This document shows positions 1 through 5,677 of a stretch of 9,544 bases of DNA, one piece after another (positions within the stretch are counted from its first letter, which is position 1; every line of letters begins with the position of its first letter). Where the stretch lies: contig DDBM01000280.1 in assembly GCA_002333125.1 (NCBI GenBank), positions 4,049-13,592 on the forward strand, written 5' to 3'. The notes under the pieces were generated by a model. That model ran no database searches, was not told the origin of the DNA, and was given only the letters and a program-made list of their open reading frames with translations. The position numbers and the translations under genes are program-made. The DNA comes from Moraxellaceae bacterium UBA2032. Its GTDB lineage: Bacteria > Pseudomonadota > Gammaproteobacteria > Pseudomonadales > Moraxellaceae.

Positions 1-397
1 TTTTTTGCCAACGATATACCGCATCTTTAATGTCATCGGTGGGTTTGCCGTCGGTCATTAAATACACCACAGGCTTCCAATCGCCTTTACGCTCGGGTGT
101 GGTTTTAAGGACACTTTTGTCTATATCAGCCATTAAATGTGTTAACGCTGCGCCTAAGCCTGTTCCCGAACCAACAGGCAAACGTGGCGCATAAAACGAG
201 GCTAATTCAACTAAAGGCGTAAGAGTTTTGGCTTTACCTGCAAAGGCAATAATCGACAAATACACCGTTTCTAAGGCATAAGGGTCGGTGCGTAAGCTCG
301 TTACCAAACGCTCTAAACCGTGTTGTAATTGGCGCAGATTTTCGCCCGCCATAGATTCGGACACATCTAATAAAAAAAAGATTGGTAAACGGCGCAC
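1..397 (-). CDS. terY: TerY-like vWA protein (C-terminus cut by window edge)
   Basis: An open frame from a GTG at 397 runs off the left edge; 132 residues are visible. The N-terminus RRLPIFFLLDVSESMAGENL and the segment DPYALETVYLSIIAFAGKAKT (38-58) are characteristic of TerY vWA proteins. The MIDAS is complete in the visible part: DVSES (D11, S13, S15), T79 in GSGTGLG and D116 in LMTDGKPTDD. DVSES in place of the more common DTSGS marks a different TerY subgroup from the gene just upstream. The remaining part would hold the last vWA strands and, in many relatives, a C-terminal zinc-ribbon-like TerY_C domain that cannot be judged here. It is separated from the previous gene by a palindromic repeat. 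Genes further left may include the PP2C phosphatase and kinase commonly linked to TerY. Confidence 0.93.
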   Translation of the reverse strand, partial: MRRLPIFFLLDVSESMAGENLRQLQHGLERLVTSLRTDPYALETVYLSIIAFAGKAKTLTPLVELASFYAPRLPVGSGTGLGAALTHLMADIDKSVLKTTPERKGDWKPVVYLMTDGKPTDDIKDAVYRWQK

Positions 398-404
398 GAT
401 AAAG

Positions 405-409
405 TCCTT
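405..409 (-). promoter_or_regulatory. Ribosome binding site that fixes the GTG start of the left-edge vWA gene
   Basis: AAGGA on the minus strand lies seven bases before the GTG at 397. The translation from that GTG begins exactly where TerY relatives begin (RRLPIFFLLDVSES). Confidence 0.75.
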
Positions 410-438
410 GTTTTTATTTAATTCTACTCAATGAATAT

Positions 439-520
439 CCCCTCCCTTGATAAGGGGAGGGTTAGGGTGGGGTTTTAAATAACAACCCCCTCCCAGCCTC
501 CCCCTTATCAGGTGGAGGAG
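439..520. repeat. GC-rich composite palindromic repeat, copy 1
   Basis: An imperfect inverted repeat of about 82 bases fills the 148-base gap between the two terY-like genes. The left arm (CTCCCTTGATAAGGGGAGGG, then TTAGGGTGGGGTT) pairs with the right arm (AACCCCCTCCCAGCCTCCCC, then CTTATCAGGTGGAG) around an AT-rich centre near 474-485. The left arm also folds on itself (CCCTCCC with GGGGAGGG). The plus strand has four guanine runs at 454-472 that fit a G-quadruplex pattern. It is homologous to the element at 3547-3629. No gene is seen in this gap. Confidence 0.85.
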
Positions 521-545
521 TAATCACTAAAAGCTTGACCAACCA

Positions 546-1169
546 TTAAATCACAATATTAATTTCGGCAGGTGGTGGTGGCAAAGCCGAATTACTAGTT
601 TGCTGATTAGCACTAACCGTTGCAGACACCCACTGAAAAAACTGCGAAAAAGTGCTGCTGTCCATCGTGTCTAGGCTAACTACGGTGTCGGTTAAACGCT
701 GTAACGCTGTTGCATCGGCTTTATGGCCTGCGGCACAGGCGATAATTTTAGCAAACGGTCGGCGTTTTACCTCGTCCAAAACTTCGCTATAAGCCAAGGT
801 GTCGGAGGGTTTGCCATCAGTCATAATAAACAATAACGGTTGCGCGTCTCCACTACTCCCAACACGCAATTCTTTATCGACTTTTTGACAAATATGCGCC
901 AAACCCTCACCCAAAAAAGTTGCGCCCGATTCGGGGCAAACAATGTCGGGTAATACTAAATTTTTGAGCGCGGTGAGGGGTAACACTTCTTTAATTAAAG
1001 AGTCAAAGGTCACAATCGACAAATACACACTTTCTAAGGCGTGGTGTTGTTGCCGCAATGAAGCCATCATGGCACGTAAACCAATATTAACCGAAGTAAT
1101 TGGCTCGCCACGCATTGACCCTGACGTGTCTAATAATAAATAAACAGGAAAACGCTGACTCACACGCAC
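546..1169 (-). CDS. terY: TerY-like stand-alone vWA-domain protein
   Basis: From the GTG at 1169 the product is 207 residues, near the length of TerY. The N-terminus reads RVSQRFPVYLLLDTSGSMRGEP, as in TerY relatives that start just before RLPVYLL. All three MIDAS elements are present: DTSGS (D14, S16, S18), T84 in SGATFLGEG and D118 in MTDGKPSD. It should bind a divalent metal and act in protein-protein interactions, often linked to protein kinase/phosphatase partners in Ter loci. The C-terminus ends in a proline run and AEINIVI, typical of the subfamily. The start is uncertain: the frame is open upstream into the TerX-like gene, and a second GTG at 1163 has GAGGTG close before it. The start next to the upstream TGA suggests reinitiation coupling. 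Confidence 0.9.
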   Translation of the reverse strand: MRVSQRFPVYLLLDTSGSMRGEPITSVNIGLRAMMASLRQQHHALESVYLSIVTFDSLIKEVLPLTALKNLVLPDIVCPESGATFLGEGLAHICQKVDKELRVGSSGDAQPLLFIMTDGKPSDTLAYSEVLDEVKRRPFAKIIACAAGHKADATALQRLTDTVVSLDTMDSSTFSQFFQWVSATVSANQQTSNSALPPPPAEINIVI

Positions 1170-1170
1170 C

Positions 1171-1809
1171 TCAAGGCAAATAATTTTGAAGAATATCAAC
1201 AAAAGTGTCGCTGCTATGTGGCTCGCCAATCGCTTTAAAACGCCAACCACCTGCTTCACGCACCGCTTCGGCAAAGGTCATGGAGCACATATTGTCATAA
1301 TTAGGTTCGGCACTAATTTGATAACGACACAGTTCTTTACCTTTACCATCAACGGCACGAATAAAGGCGTTTTTTAACTGGCCAAAATGCTGACCGCGTT
1401 TGCGACCCTCATAAATAGACACTACAAATACAATACGTTGATATTTTTCGTTGAGGCTATTGAGTTTAACAATAATTTGCTCGTCGTCACCGTCGCCCTC
1501 ACCTGTACGGTTGTCACCTGTAAGCCAAATATGGCCGCTTGGATGTTTTAAGTTATTAAAGAAAATAACATCGCCACCCATTAAATCATTTTGCGGCCCT
1601 AAACTGGCTACTTTGCCACTGGCATCTAATAAAAAAGCCACCGCATCTAAATCATACTCCGCAGGTTTTGCCGCAAACAATGCGGTAAAAAAACCTTTTT
1701 TTTGTACAGGGTCGGCCATGTCCCAACCTAAACCCATGGTTATTTGTGATAAGTCGTTTTCTTCCTTGCGTAAAGAAATTCCTTCACCCTTTTTTAAGCT
1801 TAATGCCAT
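1171..1809 (-). CDS. TerX-like TerD-family protein with an extended loop
   Basis: The gene encodes 212 residues, about 20 longer than TerD/TerE. The ATG is preceded by AGAGGA at 1817-1822. The N-terminus MALSLKKGEGISLRKEE and GLGWDM (26-31) lead into a long lysine/phenylalanine/alanine-rich insert (about 32-51, containing QKKGFFTALFAAKPA) before YDLDAVAFLLDASGKV. A second small insert (69-79) precedes VIFFNN. The acidic Ca2+ loop [13 protein letters not shown] (98-110) is intact, and the C-terminal domain ends GEPHSSDTFVDILQNYLP, different from TerD/TerE. The placement next to terY genes matches terX in characterised plasmid clusters, but I do not assign the symbol. Its TGA stop lies one base before the downstream GTG. 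Two homopolymer runs (seven A at 1687-1693 and eight T at 1696-1703 on the plus strand) fall inside the insert. Confidence 0.9.
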   Translation of the reverse strand: MALSLKKGEGISLRKEENDLSQITMGLGWDMADPVQKKGFFTALFAAKPAEYDLDAVAFLLDASGKVASLGPQNDLMGGDVIFFNNLKHPSGHIWLTGDNRTGEGDGDDEQIIVKLNSLNEKYQRIVFVVSIYEGRKRGQHFGQLKNAFIRAVDGKGKELCRYQISAEPNYDNMCSMTFAEAVREAGGWRFKAIGEPHSSDTFVDILQNYLP

Positions 1810-1826
1810 TATTGTATCCTCTATGT

Positions 1827-2867
1827 TTACTTATCATGTATAGGCAGCTCGAGTGCCACATTCACTTCACCAACATAAAACCCTGTTTTAGCCTGTATGC
1901 GTGGCAAACTATCATAACCACTTACCAAGCCTTTAAGTGCTATATAAGGCAAATTTACACCTGCTAGGCATGCCATTGCCATACCACCCGACGGTCTTGC
2001 ATTAATTTCTAACAATCTAATGCCATTATTGCCTGCTCTAAATTGAATATTAAACTGACCACTGAGGCTAAAGTGAGCGGTTAATTGTTGGCACATTTGA
2101 GCTATTTCGTGGTTATTATCAATGTATTGGCTAGGCACGCCTTTACTGGCCATAAATTTACGCCGTTGAATGGCTGCCCATAGCGTACCGTTATTAGCGA
2201 CACAATCAACGCTCCACTCATCACCCGTTAAAAACTCCATCACTAATAACGAATTAAAACGGCTTTGTTGACGCATACCTTGGCGCAATTCTTCTAAGCC
2301 CACCACATATTCATCACCTTTTAAAATATGCTGTAAGCAATCACGCTGTTCATCTATTTTTCTAAAACCTAAACCAAAAATCGACACCGCAGGTTTAATG
2401 GCTAAACAAGGGTGAGAGGTGCGTAAAGTCTGATAGGCTTGTTCAAACTCCTCATAAGACGTAACACTAAGGGTATCGGGTAACTGTGCAACACTAGAGG
2501 GTAATTGCTGTGCAAACAAGTCTTTATTGTCTAATAAAGCTAAGGTAGCTGCATTAGCGACCAATAATAAACGCACGCCAATTTGCTCAAATTCATGTTG
2601 ATATTGAGCAATGCTTTGCGCTTCTTTACCCACCACAAACACATTGATTTGATGTTGACTGCAAAAGTCCAAACACCAATCTACATAAGCCCGAGCCACT
2701 AAACCCGTAGGCTCTATATGTGCTTCGTCGGCTACTAATAAGGCACGTGCTTGGGCTTGAGTGTGACTCGCCACCAAATAAAATTCCTGTTTAACATCTT
2801 GTTTTTTAATTAAATTAATAGCCGCATAAACAAAAGACAACGATTTATTGTACCAAACACGAATCAT
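1827..2867 (-). CDS. ATP-grasp domain enzyme, Ter-linked carboxylate-amine/thiol ligase-like
   Basis: The gene encodes 346 residues from the ATG at 2867. An N-terminal pre-ATP-grasp region (1-120, with INVFVVGKEAQSIAQY) is followed by an ATP-grasp fold. It shows the nucleotide-binding lysine in LAIKPAVSIFGLG (K158), the acidic segment VMEFLTGDEWSVD (209-221), and the metal/ATP site LLEINARPSGG (285-295; E287, N289). This resembles carbamoyl-phosphate-synthase-like members that join a carboxylate to an amine or other nucleophile through an acyl-phosphate. The substrate cannot be read from the sequence. ATP-grasp genes occur in the biosynthetic part of Ter-linked loci, where a nucleoside-like metabolite has been proposed. 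The Shine-Dalgarno (AAGTGGA) is weak. A GTG four codons upstream (2879) is possible but adjoins the terminator T-tract. The gene ends 17 bases before the TerX-like gene, so those two are probably co-transcribed. Confidence 0.88.
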   Translation of the reverse strand: MIRVWYNKSLSFVYAAINLIKKQDVKQEFYLVASHTQAQARALLVADEAHIEPTGLVARAYVDWCLDFCSQHQINVFVVGKEAQSIAQYQHEFEQIGVRLLLVANAATLALLDNKDLFAQQLPSSVAQLPDTLSVTSYEEFEQAYQTLRTSHPCLAIKPAVSIFGLGFRKIDEQRDCLQHILKGDEYVVGLEELRQGMRQQSRFNSLLVMEFLTGDEWSVDCVANNGTLWAAIQRRKFMASKGVPSQYIDNNHEIAQMCQQLTAHFSLSGQFNIQFRAGNNGIRLLEINARPSGGMAMACLAGVNLPYIALKGLVSGYDSLPRIQAKTGFYVGEVNVALELPIHDK

Positions 2868-2880
2868 GAAATAATCCACT

Positions 2881-2908
2881 TAAAAATAAAGGGCGGATAA
2901 TCCGCCCT
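2881..2908 (-). terminator. Rho-independent terminator after the terZ-like gene
   Basis: On the minus strand AGGGCGGA pairs with TCCGCCCT (2901-2908 with 2890-2897) around the loop TTA, followed directly by TTATTTTTA. It starts 17 bases after the terZ-like stop. Its T-tract ends about 13 bases before the ATP-grasp start at 2867, so the next gene needs read-through or a promoter inside terZ. Confidence 0.85.
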
Positions 2909-2925
2909 GCTGAGTACTTTATAAA

Positions 2926-3507
2926 CTATAAGTAACTACGAATTTGCGGCATTAGCTGCTCAAAGGTACGACCTGTTCCATTTTCGCCAATAGCGTGCAT
3001 TTTCCACTCACCATTATGCTTATAGATTTTGGCCATAATTTGTGCCGAATGTTCACCCTGACACGATAAGTTATAACGCGCAATCTCTTGGTCATTGCCA
3101 CCATTAACTAAACGACAATAAGCATTTTCGACCTGAGAGAATGTTTGGCCTGTAAAACTATTGACCGTAAACACCAAACTTTTAATATTGGCTGGAACAC
3201 GGCTTAAATCGACAATAATTTGTTCATCATCGCCATCACCTGCGCCTGTACGATTATCGCCTGTATGTTTAATGCTGCCATCTTTACTTTGAAGCTGTCT
3301 AAACCAAACGATGTCAATCATTTGCCCTGCTTCATCAAACATTAAACAAGAAGTATCTAAATCAATTTCGGCAGAACCGCCACCAAAACCAAAAAAGCCT
3401 TTCTTTTTTGCCACATCCCAACCTAAACCCATCACTACCTTAGTTAAAGCACTACCTGCCTCTTTATCTAAAGAAATTTTTTGCCCTTTTTCTAAATTAA
3501 CTGCCAT
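2926..3507 (-). CDS. terZ: TerZ-like TerD-family protein
   Basis: The gene encodes 193 residues, the standard length. The ATG has AGGAGA six bases upstream (3514-3519). The N-terminus MAVNLEKGQKISLDKEAG is followed by GLGWDVAKKKGFFGFGGGSAE, where the short TerD loop is replaced by a lysine/phenylalanine/glycine-rich insert, as in TerZ. Then come IDLDTSCLMFDEAGQMIDIVWFRQL (48-72), the acidic Ca2+ loop GDNRTGAGDGDDE (83-95) and VFTVNSFTGQTFSQVENAYCR, all TerZ-like. The C-terminus ends in TFEQLMPQIRSYL rather than the GVNI end of TerD/TerE. In the classical operon terZ is the first gene; here it lies downstream of terA. A hairpin terminator follows it. Confidence 0.9.
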   Translation of the reverse strand: MAVNLEKGQKISLDKEAGSALTKVVMGLGWDVAKKKGFFGFGGGSAEIDLDTSCLMFDEAGQMIDIVWFRQLQSKDGSIKHTGDNRTGAGDGDDEQIIVDLSRVPANIKSLVFTVNSFTGQTFSQVENAYCRLVNGGNDQEIARYNLSCQGEHSAQIMAKIYKHNGEWKMHAIGENGTGRTFEQLMPQIRSYL

Positions 3508-3546
3508 TTTATCTCTCCTAGTTTAAAAATTAACATCAAATCTATT

Positions 3547-3629
3547 CCCTCCCTTCATTGAGGAGAGGGCTAGGGTGGAGTTTTAGATTATAACCCCCTC
3601 CCAACCTCCCCCCCTTATTAATGGGGAGG
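3547..3629. repeat. GC-rich composite palindromic repeat, copy 2
   Basis: An imperfect inverted repeat of about 83 bases lies in the gap after the AIM24-family gene, ending four bases from its stop codon. The left arm contains GGGCTAGGGTGGAGTTT and the right arm AACCCCCTCCCAACCTCCC. The arms pair with each other around an AT-rich centre (about 3582-3592). It is clearly homologous and co-oriented with the element at 439-520. It probably folds into a long hairpin in the transcript and may serve as a terminator-like end. It resembles a non-autonomous mobile or dispersed repeat, but it contains no gene. Confidence 0.85.
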
Positions 3630-3633
3630 CTTT

Positions 3634-4350
3634 TTAACCATTACCTGCAGTAGAACTACGCAACCACGAAATAAAATTATCTTTATTACGGGAGCAAATC
3701 ACCACTTTACCTTTACCCGAAAAACGTAATACCACGCCTTCACCACTGGTGACACTATTAACCAAACGCCCCATGAGTCCGCCACCCTGACTGGTGCTTA
3801 AAGAGACTTTATGTTGCAAACGGCTATCCCATGCAACAACGTGAGCGTTATCAATAATTACATCTTTGTTGGGTTCTACATCCAAAATAAAGGTTGAACC
3901 CATACCCGACACAATTAACTTGCCAAAACCTGATGCTTCGGAATAAAAAAAGCCCCCTGCTTGACCAAACACACTCATGAGTGCGCCTTGCATACTGAGC
4001 TTTTCCATACGAGACACCAAACTCACACCTGTTTCGGCAGCCACAAATGCACCATCACTTAAACAATAGGTATTTGTGCCAACCTCTAATACTTCCATTG
4101 CACCGGGTAATAAAGGTGATAACAAACAATCACCGTTACCACGCACCGCTTCAATGTGTTGCATAAATAAAGATTCGCCATTGGCAAAGCTACGCATTAA
4201 TGCCTGTCCAAGACCACCCATTTTGCCTTTTAAATCAAGGGTATCTTCCATCATCACCATCGCATTAGATTCACAATAAATTTTTTCACCTTGTTGCAAA
4301 CTCACGTGCAAAAAAGGGTCTGCACCTTCGGTAATCGTAAATTGTGCCAT
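3634..4350 (-). CDS. AIM24 / TIGR00266 (DUF124) family protein
   Basis: The gene encodes 238 residues with the look of the bacterial AIM24/TIGR00266 family: an all-beta, glycine-rich protein without a signal peptide or transmembrane segment. Recognisable parts are SNAMVMMEDTLDLKGKMGG (28-46), the hydrophobic FGQAGGFFYSEASGFGKLIVS region (128-148), the ILDVEPNKDVIIDNAHVVAW segment (155-174), and the terminal GEGVVLRFSGKGKVVICSRN (203-222). Family members form a double-psi-like beta fold of unknown biochemical role; the eukaryotic relative is mitochondrial. Such genes occur next to terD genes in several bacteria, which supports a functional link but does not define one. The ATG at 4350 has only a weak upstream AAGAGA. 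The gene is flanked by two different palindromic repeats, one on each side. Confidence 0.88.
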   Translation of the reverse strand: MAQFTITEGADPFLHVSLQQGEKIYCESNAMVMMEDTLDLKGKMGGLGQALMRSFANGESLFMQHIEAVRGNGDCLLSPLLPGAMEVLEVGTNTYCLSDGAFVAAETGVSLVSRMEKLSMQGALMSVFGQAGGFFYSEASGFGKLIVSGMGSTFILDVEPNKDVIIDNAHVVAWDSRLQHKVSLSTSQGGGLMGRLVNSVTSGEGVVLRFSGKGKVVICSRNKDNFISWLRSSTAGNG

Positions 4351-4381
4351 AATTGTCTCTTAAAACTTATCTTGAATATCC

Positions 4382-4430
4382 CTTCGATTTCGCTCAGGGC
4401 GCGTTTTCCGCTGGCTGAGCGGAGTCGAAG
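4382..4430. repeat. Diverged copy of the REP-like inverted repeat, after terA
   Basis: The arms CTTCGATTTCGCTCAG (4382-4397) and CTGAGCGGAGTCGAAG (4415-4430) pair at 14 of 16 positions around a 17-base loop. The right arm is identical to that of the copy at 8969-9014. It lies between the terA stop and the AIM24-family start and shows no T-run on the coding strand. Confidence 0.88.
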
Positions 4431-4466
4431 CCAAGGCTTAACTGACTCACATTACGCAGTCAAAGC

Positions 4467-5663
4467 CTATTTACCACCTGCTTTCCAACTAAAGCCAAAA
4501 CCAAACCATTTATCCATATCAGGATGACCATGAAAATATTCAACTAATTTGGTTACTGTTAATTGACCGCGAATATTTTCAATCATGGCAATCGCGCACA
4601 TCCCTTTACTATCAGCACGGTCTAAACGCACTTCAACAGGCGGCTGATTGGCGATACTGATAGTGACAACACCATCGGTAGCCGCCCAATTTGGCACACC
4701 TTCATAAATAAATGCAAACACTAAAATACGTTTAAAACCGTCAAAATGGTCGCCATTGATGAGTAAGTTTTCGCCATTCACCGAAGCACCTGTGCGGTCA
4801 TCACCTTCAAGCTGAATATACGGCTCTTGTTGATAACGGCCAAAACTTTTGCCAATGGCCTGAATCACGCCTTTATCGCCATTAAATTTTTCGTACATAC
4901 AACCAACATCAAGGTCAATTTTTTGACTACCCAAGCCAAAAAATCCTGTTTTTTGGGTTTGGCGATGCCAATTTAAATTGACTTTAATTTTGCCATAACT
5001 TTGACTTTGGGCTTTTTCGAGTGAGATTTTATCACCCGATTTTTGCAAAGTGACTTTAGACAATGACACTTTAGGGGCAGCTGGAGGTGGTACAGGCGGT
5101 GCAGCAGGTTTTGGCGGCGTAGGGGGTGGTGATGCGGGTGCAGCAACTGCGCCACCAAAATGTTTAACTAAGGCATCTAAACCGCCATTAAAGCCTTGGG
5201 CAATGGCACAAAAACGCCATTCGCCATTTTTACGATATAATTCACCCAACATTAAGGCTTTTTCTTCGGCAAAATCTTTACCACTAAAATTAAAACGCGA
5301 ACTCTCTTGGCCATTAGCAATAAAACGCACATAACTACCGTCACGCAATTGATTCATCGTGCCTGAACCATCTATGGCTGCGGTAATCACCAAACGGTCA
5401 ATGCTAGTTGGCAATAAGGCCAAATTAAGTTGAAAGGTCGCGGTGTCTTTACCTGTGGATGGTACAATCAACACACCACCACACGGCGTTTTAGGTTGAT
5501 TAAAAAAAGTCATGTATCGCTCATCACTGAGCTTTTGCTGTGTATCTAAGCCAAAGCAGCTAATATCAACCACTAATGCGCCTACGGTACTGACCGCCAA
5601 TTGAAACGACTGACCTGTCACTAATTGACTAACTGGCGTGCGTTGTCCTTTGCTAATATCCAT
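4467..5663 (-). CDS. terA: TerA: tandem TerD-like domains joined by a proline-rich linker
   Basis: The gene encodes 398 residues; known TerA is about 385. The N-terminal TerD-like module (1-176) closely matches the N-terminus of the upstream TerF-like protein. Residues 177-198 form a linker of almost only proline and alanine with a few serines, threonines and lysines. The C-terminal TerD domain (about 200-398) opens with SLSKVTLQKSGDKISLEK and has NLNWHRQTQKTGFFGLG, KIDLDVGC, the modified acidic loop GDDRTGASVNGENL (287-300), VFAFIYEGVPNW, GMCAIAMIENI and the ending YFHGHPDMDKWFGFGFSW. These C-terminal features are characteristic of TerA. TerA proteins are cytoplasmic or membrane-associated parts of the tellurite/phage/colicin resistance operon with unknown exact function. 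It is the third gene of a closely coupled trio (gap of 12 bases to the previous gene), and a palindromic repeat follows its TAG stop. Confidence 0.93.
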   Translation of the reverse strand: MDISKGQRTPVSQLVTGQSFQLAVSTVGALVVDISCFGLDTQQKLSDERYMTFFNQPKTPCGGVLIVPSTGKDTATFQLNLALLPTSIDRLVITAAIDGSGTMNQLRDGSYVRFIANGQESSRFNFSGKDFAEEKALMLGELYRKNGEWRFCAIAQGFNGGLDALVKHFGGAVAAPASPPPTPPKPAAPPVPPPAAPKVSLSKVTLQKSGDKISLEKAQSQSYGKIKVNLNWHRQTQKTGFFGLGSQKIDLDVGCMYEKFNGDKGVIQAIGKSFGRYQQEPYIQLEGDDRTGASVNGENLLINGDHFDGFKRILVFAFIYEGVPNWAATDGVVTISIANQPPVEVRLDRADSKGMCAIAMIENIRGQLTVTKLVEYFHGHPDMDKWFGFGFSWKAGGK

Positions 5664-5671
5664 GCAATTTG

Positions 5672-5677
5672 CTCCTT
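5672..5677 (-). promoter_or_regulatory. Ribosome binding site of terA overlapping the preceding stop codon
   Basis: AAGGAG eight bases before the terA ATG (5663) overlaps the TAA stop (5676-5678) of the upstream gene. It is a strong site placed for translational coupling. Confidence 0.8.

Noticed and set aside
439..520. CRISPR array or integration (att) site in the repeat-bearing gaps
   Set aside because: Each element is a single palindrome per gap without regular spacers, and there is no tRNA, integrase or direct-repeat boundary in the window.
1170..1274. N-terminal extension of terY giving a hydrophobic, signal-like leader
   Set aside because: The extension overlaps the TerX-like gene, and its apparent membrane-like segment is the out-of-frame reading of a conserved TerD C-terminus. 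TerY relatives start near the GTG at 1169.
2868..2879. GTG start for the ATP-grasp gene four codons upstream
   Set aside because: It would begin next to the terminator T-tract with no ribosome binding site. The ATG at 2867 is a better but not certain choice.
5050..5334. Plus-strand glycine-rich open frame opposite the terA linker
   Set aside because: The glycine run is the reverse complement of the proline/alanine linker codons; no independent start signal or family match.
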